Assembly: GCA_020723105.1 (NCBI GenBank)
Contig: DYJL01000007.1
Location: forward strand, 89,984-153,983
Direction: 5' to 3'
DNA length: 64,000 bases
Source: Nitrospira japonica
GTDB taxonomy: Bacteria; Nitrospirota; Thermodesulfovibrionia; UBA6902
Made by a program: the position numbers and the translations under genes. Below, one piece after another: positions 47,579 through 57,319 of the stretch; positions within the stretch are counted from its first letter, which is position 1; the number at the start of each line of letters is the position of its first letter. The notes under the pieces were generated by a model, which saw nothing but the letters and a program-made list of their open reading frames with translations, did no database searches and was not told where the DNA came from.

Positions 47579-48906
47579 CAACCATTGACCTCAGCCCCTA
47601 CTTAACTGCAGCCAGAAATTCTGAACCGCTTAAGGTTTACGGAAGAATCACAGAAATAACCGGCCTTACCATCAAGGCCACAGGTATTGATGTGAGTATA
47701 GGCGAGGCCTGCAGGATATACTCTGATAATGCCTTCCCGGTAGATGCAGAGGTAGTTGGATTTAAAGACGGCAAAGTAATCCTTATGGCTACAGGAGAGG
47801 TGTCAGGCATCAGGCATGGCAGCCGGGTGTTATCTCTTGGCAAGAGCATATCAGTAAGAGTAAGCGATGAATTGATTGGAAGGGTCATAGATGCAGGCGG
47901 GAATCCGATAGATGGAAAAGGCCCTATAGGGGGTATGGACTATTCTCTTTTCAAACAAGCCCTCAATCCGCTTAAAAGAAAAACGATAGAAGAACCGATT
48001 GATATTGGCATCAGGGCTATTAATGGACTGCTTACCTGCGGCAAGGGACAGCGGGTTGGAATTATGGCCGGATCCGGCGTAGGCAAAAGTGTTCTTTTAG
48101 GAATGATTGCAAAGTATTCGGAAGCTCCTGTTAATGTGATAGCGCTCATAGGTGAAAGAAGCCGGGAGGTCCGGGAATTTATAGAAAAAAATCTGGGGAC
48201 GGAAGGCTTGCAGAAATCAGTTGTTGTGGTCTCCACATCTGATCAGACGCCACTTGCCAAAGTAAGAGGCGCTTTTACAGCTACTGCAATTGCGGAATAT
48301 TTCAGGCAGTGCGGGAAAGACGTCCTGCTGCTTATGGATTCCCTGACACGTGTTGCAATGGCTCAGAGAGAAATAGGCCTGGCTGTTGGAGAGCCGCCCA
48401 CGACAAGGGGATATACGCCGTCGGTCTTTGCCCTTCTCCCAAAGCTCCTTGAAAGGGTCGGGACCTCTGAAAACGAAGGCAGCATCACCGGACTCTATAC
48501 GGTTCTGGTTGAGGGGGATGATATGCTGGAACCGGTTGCAGACATGTCCAGAGCCATCCTCGACGGCCATATTGTATTATCCAGAGACCTGGCTATGGAA
48601 AACCATTACCCGTCTATTGATATATTGCAATCCATAAGCAGGGTCATGTCTCATGTTATTGATGAAAGGCACAGAACTTATGCAGGAAGGTTTATTGAAA
48701 TACTTTCTACATATAAAAAATTTGAAGACATGATAAACCTCGGGGCCTACAAACATGGATCGAATTACAAGGTTGATTACGCAATCAAGCTTATAGACAG
48801 GCTGAAAAATTATCTCAGACAGGATATGAAGATACATATAGATTATGCTGACAGCATTCAGAGTCTGTATTTCATTTTTGATGAAATGGAGAAAGAAAAT
48901 GCATAA
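47575..48906 (+). CDS. fliI: flagellum-specific ATPase FliI
   Basis: GIMAGSGVGKSVLLGMIAKYSEAPVNVIALIGERSREVREFIE, LLLMDSLTRVAMAQREIGLAVGEPPTTRGYTPSVF. Confidence 0.98.
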   Translation: MTTIDLSPYLTAARNSEPLKVYGRITEITGLTIKATGIDVSIGEACRIYSDNAFPVDAEVVGFKDGKVILMATGEVSGIRHGSRVLSLGKSISVRVSDELIGRVIDAGGNPIDGKGPIGGMDYSLFKQALNPLKRKTIEEPIDIGIRAINGLLTCGKGQRVGIMAGSGVGKSVLLGMIAKYSEAPVNVIALIGERSREVREFIEKNLGTEGLQKSVVVVSTSDQTPLAKVRGAFTATAIAEYFRQCGKDVLLLMDSLTRVAMAQREIGLAVGEPPTTRGYTPSVFALLPKLLERVGTSENEGSITGLYTVLVEGDDMLEPVADMSRAILDGHIVLSRDLAMENHYPSIDILQSISRVMSHVIDERHRTYAGRFIEILSTYKKFEDMINLGAYKHGSNYKVDYAIKLIDRLKNYLRQDMKIHIDYADSIQSLYFIFDEMEKENA

Positions 48907-49336
48907 GAATAAAACGATTGCCAAGATTCTAAAACTGAAAGAGAACAGGAAAAAAGAAATTGAGATTGAGGTAAAAAGGGCTGTGGACCGCGAGGAAGAA
49001 GAAAAGTTAAAGCTCCAGGCCCTTGAAAAAGATTATACGGACACCCTCAAATACTTTAATGAAAAACAGGAGGGAGGCATACTGGATATAAACAACCTGA
49101 TCTCATGCTATGATTTTTTCTCGCGCATCAATGGGAAAATAAGCGAGCAGAAGGAAGTTCATAAGCAATGCATAAGTGAGCTGGCCTGTTTGAAGGACCA
49201 CCTCGTGCATGCTCATAAAGAGAAAAAAATATTTGAAATAATGAATGACAAGGCTGTCAGAAAAGAGCATAAGGAAAATCTTGACGCAGAGCAGAAAGAG
49301 AATGACTTTGTAGCCCTTGCAAGGAGGTTGCGATGA
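48845..49336 (+). CDS. fliJ: FliJ-like protein (start probably ATG about 48899)
   Basis: Coiled-coil charged protein directly after fliI; ATG within MHKNKTIAKILKLKENRKKE. Confidence 0.7.
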   Translation: MLTAFRVCISFLMKWRKKMHKNKTIAKILKLKENRKKEIEIEVKRAVDREEEEKLKLQALEKDYTDTLKYFNEKQEGGILDINNLISCYDFFSRINGKISEQKEVHKQCISELACLKDHLVHAHKEKKIFEIMNDKAVRKEHKENLDAEQKENDFVALARRLR

Positions 49337-49779
49337 AAAAATATATTATTTGTATAGCCATATCACTGTTGTTTGCAGTTAATTTATACGCAGAAGAAGA
49401 GATAGCAAACACAGGAGATAAACAGAAACTTGAAATGGCAAAAAAAGAAGAGATGCTCAAACAGGAGACAGAAAGGCTTAAGATATTAAAGAAGGAAGTA
49501 GAAGACGATATTGCAAAATATACAAGCCTTCTTCAGCAGATTGAAAAATCCCTGCAGCAGGCAGAAGAAACCGGGAATAAGAGATTAAGGCATGTAGCCA
49601 AGGCCTATGAAGCGATGGCCCCTGAGGACGCAGCAACACGGCTTTCAGGGCTGGACAATGAAACAGCAGTGCAGATATTGCTGAAAATGGAAAGCAAGAA
49701 GGCAGGCCTTGTAATTGGCATGATGGATTCCCGCAAGGCTACGCTTTTGACAAAAGAGATTACAAGGCTGAAGATGTAG
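49333..49779 (+). CDS. MotE-like protein (MgtE N-domain, periplasmic)
   Basis: Signal peptide, coiled coil, AYEAMAPEDAATRLSGLDNETAVQILLKMESKKAGLVIGMMD. Confidence 0.8.
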   Translation: MKKYIICIAISLLFAVNLYAEEEIANTGDKQKLEMAKKEEMLKQETERLKILKKEVEDDIAKYTSLLQQIEKSLQQAEETGNKRLRHVAKAYEAMAPEDAATRLSGLDNETAVQILLKMESKKAGLVIGMMDSRKATLLTKEITRLKM

Positions 49780-49796
49780 CTGTCTTCACTAAATTA

Positions 49797-49873
49797 AAAA
49801 CAAGGACACATCCCTTATTTTGGTTTATCAGCAATAAGTTATTTTAGAAAATATGGGATGTGTCCCTGTTTTC
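49797..49873. repeat. REP-like inverted repeat
   Basis: aaaacaaggacacatccc ... gggatgtgtccctgtttt. Confidence 0.75.
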
Positions 49874-49999
49874 ACCAAATTTAACCATTAAGAAAAACTT
49901 TCCCTGTAGAGAAAAATATTTCTCACATAAATAGCCATAGTTTTTCAAAGCGCCTTCAGACATTTAATAAAATCAATGAGTTGTTAATCTGAAACTTTC

Positions 50000-50015
50000 T
50001 GGCATAAGCATTGCT
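50000..50015 (+). promoter_or_regulatory. sigma-54 promoter TGGCATAAGCATTGCT upstream of fliK
   Basis: Fits TGGCAY-N5-TTGCW with correct spacing. Confidence 0.75.
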
Positions 50016-50027
50016 TTATAACCCTGC

Positions 50028-51281
50028 GTGGAAATGATGCTTACAAATATGCTGGATGTTACAGCCCTCCAACAGGCCGGCAGTACGCCTGTATCATCTC
50101 CTGAAGGAAACAGCCCGTTAAGCGAATCGGGAGAATCCAGTTTTGCTGAGATTGTAACGCAGGAAATAAATAAAACTGAGACAAACAATGAATCTGAAAA
50201 AACAGAGAACAAACCAGGCTCGGATATTCAGTCTGAAAATGGATTGGTAATAAGCAGCCTGTTCTTAAATATGCCGGCCCCTTCAATAGTGCAGGGCGCA
50301 ACAGTTCTAATATGCGCAGGTGAGGTTGCTGAGGTAACAGAAGATACACATCTCCAGCCGGAAAACCAGCACGAACAGAGCCTGCCGGATGGAAAGGCTT
50401 TGGAAACAGGCCTTGCAGAAAATTCGCAAATCAATTTGTTCAGCCAGTGCCAGCCTGAAGCTCAAAATAAAGATGAAGCAGAGACTGCAAAGGCAGAGAC
50501 TAATTCCATGCCTCAGGTGCAGGCAGAACTTGTTTTATCTAAGCGCAATAATGATGACGAAAATATTTTACCGGCAGGGCCTCAAAAGGTTCCCAAGGAT
50601 GATGTGGATTTAACAGACAAGCTGCCGGTCCTGAAAAAACATTCTGAACAATCTGAAGAGAACCCCGTGGATTTTACTTCCATTAAGCACATCGACAATT
50701 CAGATGAACTGCAAAATAAATTAGTGTTTGAAATTACGGGAGATAAAGATTATGCGAAGGACTTAAAACATTATCAGGCCCATACAGTAAAGGCTGTAAA
50801 GGTTGAAGCAATGCCTGAGAACACAAATTTATTGAGTCATTCAGGCGTTACATTGGAAAATGGCAAGCTGACCGAAGCAGCTCCCTCAGTGAGTGCGGTC
50901 CGGGCGTCAGGCTTTAACCAGATACTTGATGACATCGTTTATGTTGTAAAAGGCAATAGCAGGCTGGGCGTTACTATTGAGCATGACAGCCTCGGAAAAC
51001 TGAATATCAATCTCAGCATGGATAAAGGCTTTCTGAATGTTCATATTAACACCTCTGAAAAGATAGTCCGGGAATTTATCGAAAATAATGTTCAGTATAT
51101 TGTGGACTCTCTTGCAAAAGACGGCGTCAGCATCAGCGGATTTTCTGTAGCGTTGAAAGACCATAGAGAACCTGCAGAAGATATTTCTTTGATGAACAGC
51201 AATAACTATCAGGAACAGGAAGTTATAAAAGAGCAGGCACAGATAAGCGCCGTAACCGGCCTTGTGAGTGTGTTTGCATGA
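50028..51281 (+). CDS. fliK: flagellar hook-length control protein FliK
   Basis: Low-complexity N-terminal region, C-terminal LGVTIEHDSLGKLNINLSMDKGFLNVHI; between motE-like and flgD. Confidence 0.85.
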   Translation: MEMMLTNMLDVTALQQAGSTPVSSPEGNSPLSESGESSFAEIVTQEINKTETNNESEKTENKPGSDIQSENGLVISSLFLNMPAPSIVQGATVLICAGEVAEVTEDTHLQPENQHEQSLPDGKALETGLAENSQINLFSQCQPEAQNKDEAETAKAETNSMPQVQAELVLSKRNNDDENILPAGPQKVPKDDVDLTDKLPVLKKHSEQSEENPVDFTSIKHIDNSDELQNKLVFEITGDKDYAKDLKHYQAHTVKAVKVEAMPENTNLLSHSGVTLENGKLTEAAPSVSAVRASGFNQILDDIVYVVKGNSRLGVTIEHDSLGKLNINLSMDKGFLNVHINTSEKIVREFIENNVQYIVDSLAKDGVSISGFSVALKDHREPAEDISLMNSNNYQEQEVIKEQAQISAVTGLVSVFA

Positions 51282-51328
51282 GAACTAAGAACTGATAACC
51301 AAGAATCTGAATTCTGAAAGGAGAGAAT

Positions 51329-51973
51329 ATGGAAATTTCAGGCATAGCCGATAGTGTCAGCAGCACACAGGCTGTTGGCAGTAAGACGCTTGGCAAGGAG
51401 GATTTTATGAGGCTCCTTCTCAAACAGTTGAGTTATCAGGACCCATTGAATCCGATGGACAGCACTCAGTTTACATCTCAACTGACACAGTTCAGTTCTC
51501 TGGAGCAGCTTAACAATATTAATACCACGCTGAATGATGTGCTGGCCTTTCAGCATTCCATGCAGAATGCGTCACTTACAGATATGATAGGCCGGACCAT
51601 AAGGGTATTGGGGAACACGACCTATCTTGTTAATACAGCAGACCTGAACTATCAGCTCTCGGGAGATGCAGCATCTGTAAGGATATCAATTTATGATGGA
51701 GCGAAAAATCTTATTGCCTCAAAAGATGTCGGTGCGCAATTTAAAGGCGAAAACAATTTCATCTGGGATGGTAAAGACAGTGCAGGCAATCAAATGCCCG
51801 AAGGCGTTTACAGCTATGAAGTCCAGGCCCGGGACGCTTCCGGTAATGCTGTGGCAGCATTAACAAATGCTTCCGGAATTGTGACAGGCGTTAATTTCAG
51901 CGACGGCAATACGTATCTTGTATTAAATGGAGGCAGGAGCATCAATCCAAGCGAAATTCAATCAATACAATAA
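51329..51973 (+). CDS. flgD: flagellar hook assembly protein FlgD
   Basis: LGKEDFMRLLLKQLSYQDPLNPMDSTQFTSQLTQFSSLEQL. Confidence 0.96.
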   Translation: MEISGIADSVSSTQAVGSKTLGKEDFMRLLLKQLSYQDPLNPMDSTQFTSQLTQFSSLEQLNNINTTLNDVLAFQHSMQNASLTDMIGRTIRVLGNTTYLVNTADLNYQLSGDAASVRISIYDGAKNLIASKDVGAQFKGENNFIWDGKDSAGNQMPEGVYSYEVQARDASGNAVAALTNASGIVTGVNFSDGNTYLVLNGGRSINPSEIQSIQ

Positions 51974-52030
51974 ACTGGTAGCCTGTGCAATCTGAAGGTT
52001 GCGGCTACAGAATAAAAAGGAGGATACAAC

Positions 52031-53311
52031 ATGTTAACTTCTTTATTTACTGCAGTAAGCGGAATGAATGCAAACGGTACGGCACTGTCGGTTATCGGTG
52101 ATAACATTGCCAATATGAACACCACCGGCTTCAAGGCGAGCCGGGCCTCATTCGGCGATATCCTCAGTCAGACCCTGGGGACGTCACAGGTTGGAAGAGG
52201 TGTTGGTTTAAGTGCGGTAACGCCGATGTTTACACAGGGCTCTTTTGAAAACACTGCAAACGTACTGGACCTCGCTGTTGACGGCGACGGCTTATTCATT
52301 GTCAGTAATGAAAGCGGAACTTTTTATACAAGGGCCGGACAGTTTACTCTGGACAAGGAAGGCTATGTTGTGAATCCCAATACAATGCGTCTGCAGGGAT
52401 ATCTTTTCTCCGCATCAGGCACCTCAAGCGGTTTGGGGGATATCAACCTTTCAACGTTAAACAGCTCTCCGAATGCCACAACGAGTGTATCAATATCTGC
52501 AAACCTCGATTCAAGAGTGACAATACCTGCGGCTTTTGACGTGACGGATCCCAATGATACCTCCAATTTCTCAAGCTCCATTACTGTATACGACTCCCTG
52601 GGCAATGGACATGTTGTAAATATCTATTTCAGAAAGGATACAGAAGCTGCAACAGGAAATACATGGGAATGGTTTGCAGTTGTAAACGCCAGTGATTCAT
52701 TAAGCGGCAATGCAGAGATACAGGCTCAGGGGACTCTGGATTTTGATAATAATGGGGCGCTTGATACAGAAAGTGCAATAACGTATCCGCTGACTTCGGA
52801 CGGATTTGATTTTATTGGCGGTGCAGCAGACGGACAGGTTATTGACTTTGATTTTGGCACATCAATAACGGAAAGCGGCAGTGGACTTGACGGCGCTACA
52901 CAGTTTGGTTCTGCCTCTGCAACGATATTCCAGAGTCAGGACGGTTATTCTTCCGGGGCCTTGAGGAACATAACCATAGATCAGGACGGCATAATAACAG
53001 GTATCTTTACAAACGGGCAGACCAGAACCGTGGGACAGATTGCCCTGGCAAAATTTATTGCGCCGACAGAGCTTTCAAAGATGGGAAAAAATGTTTATGC
53101 TGAATCAACCGGGTCAGGCCAGCCGGTTATCAGCGTGCCGGGTGCCTCTGGTACAGGGCAGGTGGTTTCAAATACTCTGGAGCTGAGCAATGTGGACCTG
53201 GCTGAGGAGTTTGTAAAAATGATAATTTCCCAGAGAGGCTTTCAGGCCAATTCGAGGATTGTATCAACGTCAGATGAACTTATGGCAGAACTTGTGAATC
53301 TGAAGCGGTAA
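52031..53311 (+). CDS. flgE: flagellar hook protein FlgE
   Basis: LTSLFTAVSGMNANGTALSVIGDNIANMNTTGFKASRASF; C-terminal ELSNVDLAEEFVKMIISQRGFQANSRIVSTSDEL. Confidence 0.96.
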   Translation: MLTSLFTAVSGMNANGTALSVIGDNIANMNTTGFKASRASFGDILSQTLGTSQVGRGVGLSAVTPMFTQGSFENTANVLDLAVDGDGLFIVSNESGTFYTRAGQFTLDKEGYVVNPNTMRLQGYLFSASGTSSGLGDINLSTLNSSPNATTSVSISANLDSRVTIPAAFDVTDPNDTSNFSSSITVYDSLGNGHVVNIYFRKDTEAATGNTWEWFAVVNASDSLSGNAEIQAQGTLDFDNNGALDTESAITYPLTSDGFDFIGGAADGQVIDFDFGTSITESGSGLDGATQFGSASATIFQSQDGYSSGALRNITIDQDGIITGIFTNGQTRTVGQIALAKFIAPTELSKMGKNVYAESTGSGQPVISVPGASGTGQVVSNTLELSNVDLAEEFVKMIISQRGFQANSRIVSTSDELMAELVNLKR

Positions 53312-53316
53312 AGAAT

Positions 53317-53353
53317 AGGGGGAAAAACAGGGAATAGGGTGTAGGGTGTAGGG
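53317..53353 (+). other. G-quadruplex-type G-run sequence downstream of flgE
   Basis: GGGGGaaaaacaGGGaataGGGtgtaGGGtgtaGGG. Confidence 0.7.
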
Positions 53354-53391
53354 AAAAGCACAGGTGACAGCAAACCGTCACCTGTGCTTTT
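53354..53391 (+). terminator. rho-independent-type hairpin at the end of the flagellar cluster
   Basis: AAAAGCACAGGTGAC-agcaaacc-GTCACCTGTGCTTTT, perfect 15-bp stem. Confidence 0.85.
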
Positions 53392-53488
53392 CAATTTATT
53401 GAACCAGGCTGACTGTCAAACAAATATAAAACATATAATGTAGAATATGATTGTGCCGTAACACTTCTTCTGATAGACTGATAAAACT

Positions 53489-55783
53489 ATGGAAACAGAC
53501 AACACTGAAGAGATGTTTCGTATTATCTTTGAGAATGCTCTTGACGGCATTTTACTTGCTGACTTTGAGACCAAGAAATTCATCATCAGCAATCCGGCAA
53601 TCTGCAGGATGCTGGGTTACAGCTCTGAAGAAATTACTCAGCTTGGCGTTATGGATATACATCCTGAAGCTGATATCCCCTATGTTATAGAACAGTTTGA
53701 AAAAGGTGTGCGCACTGAGAATTCACTTGCAGCAGATATTCCAGTAAAGCGTAAGGATGGTACGATATTCTATGCTGACATTAAAATCTCACCTGTAGAG
53801 ATTGCGGGCAAAACCTATGCCCTGGGTATATCCCGGGATGTTACCGAACGAAGAAAGAATGAACAGGCGCTGAGGAAGAACAAGGAATTTATTGAAAACC
53901 TTATAGAAGCCATGAATGACGGCTTTTCTGTTCTTGATGCAAAGGGCGTGCGCATTATGGCAAACAGCGCTTTTTACAGGATGACAGATTTTTCCGAGGA
54001 AGAACTTATTAATGCCGGTCCTCCATATCCCTTCTGGCCTCCGGAATACATGGATGACATTAAAGCAGCATTTGATAAAATGAAGCGCAGGGAAGCTTCA
54101 GACTTTGAACTGACCTTTATGCGAAAGAATGGGGAAAGGTTCCCTGTAATTATCAGCACCTCCTGCGTGAAAAATGAGCAGGGAGAGATAACAAACTATC
54201 TGGTAATATTCAGGGACATTACCCGGCGCAAGAAAGCTGAAGAGTTGCTGCGGCAGCAAGAAAATAAATACCACATACTTTCACAGGAATTTCAGGCATT
54301 GCTCGATACTATTCCTGATGGTATTGTTCATCTGTCTCCGGACCTCCGGATTATCTGGGCCAATAAAACGTTGATGAAGCAGGTTGGCCCAGATGAGGAA
54401 GCTCATCTTACAGGCAAGCATTGTTATGAAGCCTTCTGGAATTATAAGATGCTCTGTGATCAGTGCTCTGCTGTCAGGAGTGTGGCCTCTTCCAGTTACG
54501 AGAGCGGCAATATCGTGACTCCCGACGGAAAGATTCTTGAGCTCCGGGCTGTGCCTATCATTGGCAAATCAGGTTCTGTTGAAAGCATTATAGAAGTCAT
54601 TCGTGACATTACTGAGCACAGGAAACTTGAAGAACAGCTTCGTCAGGCGCTGAAGATGGAGGCTGTGGGGCAGCTTGCGGGCGGCATTGCCCATGATTTC
54701 AACAATATCCTGACAGCCATTATCGGCTATGGGCAAGTAACACTTATGAGGATGGAAAAAGACGATCCTCATCGGCTCAATATTGACCACATACTGGAGG
54801 CTGCGGACCGGGCTGCGCATCTCACTAACGACCTTCTTCTCTTCAGCAGAAAACATATCAGTGACAGAAAACATGCAGACCTGAATAAAATTATCGAAAA
54901 GATGGAAAAGTTTCTGAAGAGGGTCATTGGAGAGGACATAGAATGCAAGACAATACTGCACGGGCAGCCGATACATATTCAGGCTGATGTGCATCAGCTT
55001 GAACAGGTGCTGATGAACCTTGCCACGAATGCGCGTGATGCCATGCCTCAGGGAGGCACCTTTACAGTTACAACGGCACAGGTGGATATTCATGAAGATT
55101 TTATATCAGCTCATGGCTATGGACGCCCCGGCACTTATGCGGTAATAACGATTTCGGATACTGGAAAGGGAATGGACCATGAAACAAGTCAGAGGATATT
55201 TGACCCGTTCTTTACTACAAAAGATGCTGGAAAAGGCACAGGCCTTGGACTGGCAGTTGTGTATGGCATTATCAAGCAGCATGACGGATACATAAATGTT
55301 TATAGTGAACCCGGCACGGGAACGACCTTCAGGATATATCTGCCTGTTATAGCAGCAGGTGAGTATGAGCATGAAAAGGCCCCGGATGCGGAACAGCCCT
55401 CAGGGGGTACGGAGACAATTCTGCTTGCAGAAGATGACGACACATTGAGATATCTCGCAAAGATAGTGCTGGAGCAGGTTGGTTACCAGGTAATTGCGGC
55501 TGTTGATGGCGCAGACGCTGTAAAACAATACATAGAGAACAAAGACAGAGTCCAGATACTTCTGTTAGACCTCGTCATGCCGAAGATGAGCGGGAAAGAG
55601 GCGTATGATGAAATACGGAAGATTACGCCGGATATAAAGACTGTCTTTGTAAGCGGATATGCTCCGGACATGATACGTCAGAAGATGCTGCTTGACATCG
55701 GCATGTCAATTATGTTCAAACCTGTAGCGCCGATGGAACTTTTAAAAAAGGTGCGGAATGTGCTGGACGGAATCAGGGGATAG
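53489..55783 (+). CDS. PAS/PAS/PAS hybrid histidine kinase with C-terminal REC
   Basis: PAS blocks, [42 protein letters not shown]; same architecture as 12012-14219. Confidence 0.93.
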   Translation: METDNTEEMFRIIFENALDGILLADFETKKFIISNPAICRMLGYSSEEITQLGVMDIHPEADIPYVIEQFEKGVRTENSLAADIPVKRKDGTIFYADIKISPVEIAGKTYALGISRDVTERRKNEQALRKNKEFIENLIEAMNDGFSVLDAKGVRIMANSAFYRMTDFSEEELINAGPPYPFWPPEYMDDIKAAFDKMKRREASDFELTFMRKNGERFPVIISTSCVKNEQGEITNYLVIFRDITRRKKAEELLRQQENKYHILSQEFQALLDTIPDGIVHLSPDLRIIWANKTLMKQVGPDEEAHLTGKHCYEAFWNYKMLCDQCSAVRSVASSSYESGNIVTPDGKILELRAVPIIGKSGSVESIIEVIRDITEHRKLEEQLRQALKMEAVGQLAGGIAHDFNNILTAIIGYGQVTLMRMEKDDPHRLNIDHILEAADRAAHLTNDLLLFSRKHISDRKHADLNKIIEKMEKFLKRVIGEDIECKTILHGQPIHIQADVHQLEQVLMNLATNARDAMPQGGTFTVTTAQVDIHEDFISAHGYGRPGTYAVITISDTGKGMDHETSQRIFDPFFTTKDAGKGTGLGLAVVYGIIKQHDGYINVYSEPGTGTTFRIYLPVIAAGEYEHEKAPDAEQPSGGTETILLAEDDDTLRYLAKIVLEQVGYQVIAAVDGADAVKQYIENKDRVQILLLDLVMPKMSGKEAYDEIRKITPDIKTVFVSGYAPDMIRQKMLLDIGMSIMFKPVAPMELLKKVRNVLDGIRG

Positions 55784-55786
55784 TGT

Positions 55787-56827
55787 CTATACCGAATTGA
55801 TTATCTCGCCGGCTATTTCATCAATAGGGACTACCTTATCAGCGACTCCGGCTTCTACGACAACTTTTGGCATTCCAAAGATAACACATGTCTTTTCACT
55901 TTCAGCGATGGTCCTGCCGCCTGAATTTTTAATTTCCTTCATTCCTTTCAATCCGTCATTGCCAAGGCCTGTCAGGATTACACCGAGAACATGTCCGGAG
56001 AAGTTTTCTACAGCCGAAAGCATAAGCACGTCAACGGAGGGTTTGTAAATATATTCTCCCTTGTTTTCGGTTATTGAGATTGTTGTTTCTGTTATCTTTT
56101 TCCGGAGAATGCTCATATGTCCTTTCCCCGGCGCTATGTATACAACTCCCTTTCTGACGGACTCGCCATTTTCTGCCTCTTTAACTTCAATGGCGCTCAG
56201 TTGATTAAGCCTTTCTGCAAAAGGCTTGGTAAAGGATGGCGGCATATGCTGTGCAATAAGAATGGGAACAGGAAAGTCTTTTGGTAAATTGCAGATTATA
56301 TTTTGCAGGGCTCTCGGCCCGCCTGTTGAGGAGCCGATGGTGACAACATTTATTTTTCTGTGAGCTGTGTAATCAGTGGTTGTGGGCATCTTTAATTGTT
56401 TGGGGCGGGATATTCTTTTGAATAAAGGCAAGCCTTTTTTGCCGATATTCTTGATTTTCTCTATCAGGATTTCCTTGATTTTAACTATATTGATGGAAAG
56501 GTCTGATAAATTCTTTGGAATAAAATCCACGGCGCCAATGTCCAGGGCCTCAAGCGTAGTTTTTGCGTCATCTGTAGTCAGAGAGCTTACCATTAGGACC
56601 GGAACCGGATTGTTCGCCATTATCTGTCTTAAAGCCTCCAGGCCGTTCATCCTCGGCATTTCTACGTCCATGGTGACTATATCAGGTTTTAATTGAGAGA
56701 CTTTTTCAACAGCCTCGATGCCGTCCCGGGCCATGCCTATAACCTGAATTTCCGGATCTGCGGTTATCATGCTGGCGAGGGCATTCCTCATAAAGGCTGA
56801 ATCGTCTACGATCAGAACTTTTACCAT
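55787..56827 (-). CDS. cheB: chemotaxis protein-glutamate methylesterase CheB
   Basis: REC VLIVDDSAFMRNAL; GSSTGGPRALQNI, AQHMPPSFTKPFAERLN, VILTGLGNDGLKGM. Confidence 0.97.
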   Translation of the reverse strand: MVKVLIVDDSAFMRNALASMITADPEIQVIGMARDGIEAVEKVSQLKPDIVTMDVEMPRMNGLEALRQIMANNPVPVLMVSSLTTDDAKTTLEALDIGAVDFIPKNLSDLSINIVKIKEILIEKIKNIGKKGLPLFKRISRPKQLKMPTTTDYTAHRKINVVTIGSSTGGPRALQNIICNLPKDFPVPILIAQHMPPSFTKPFAERLNQLSAIEVKEAENGESVRKGVVYIAPGKGHMSILRKKITETTISITENKGEYIYKPSVDVLMLSAVENFSGHVLGVILTGLGNDGLKGMKEIKNSGGRTIAESEKTCVIFGMPKVVVEAGVADKVVPIDEIAGEIINSV

Positions 56828-57276
56828 TACGCTGTTTCACCCATTAACCTGTCTATATCAATGAGTATGATGAGTCTGTTCTCAAGCTTTGCTATTCCTT
56901 TGATGAATATGCTGCCCGTACTTGAGGCCATTGGAGGGGGCGGTTCTACGACATCTGACGGTATCCTCAACACCTCAGAAACAGAATCCACAACAAGACC
57001 GTATGTTACGCCCTGAATATCCATAATTATTACCCTTGAAGCGTCATCGCTGTCTTTCCCGTGAAGACCAAATTTTTTTCTCAGATTTATTACCGGGATG
57101 ACTTTGCCGCGCAGATTGATTACGCCTTCCACAAAGGCCGGGGCATTGGGCACCCGGGTGATTTCTGTTATCCTGTTTATTTCCTGAACATTAAGTATAT
57201 TGACGGCGTATTCCTGTTTTTCAAGCGTAAAGGTAACTAACTGTAAGACCTGTTCACTTACCATGGTACTTTCCAT
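56827..57276 (-). CDS. cheW: chemotaxis coupling protein CheW
   Basis: EYAVNILNVQEINRITEITRVPNAPAFVEGVINLRGKVIPVINLRKKFG. Confidence 0.96.
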   Translation of the reverse strand: MESTMVSEQVLQLVTFTLEKQEYAVNILNVQEINRITEITRVPNAPAFVEGVINLRGKVIPVINLRKKFGLHGKDSDDASRVIIMDIQGVTYGLVVDSVSEVLRIPSDVVEPPPPMASSTGSIFIKGIAKLENRLIILIDIDRLMGETA

Positions 57277-57319
57277 TTATTTCCTCCTTCTTAACCGTTT
57301 AAACGGCTCAAACCATATT

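Noticed and set aside
51974-52030. tggtagcctgtgcaa upstream of flgE considered as sigma-54 promoter
   Set aside because: GG to GC spacing is one base off and the elements are poor; more likely a small hairpin before the ribosome-binding site
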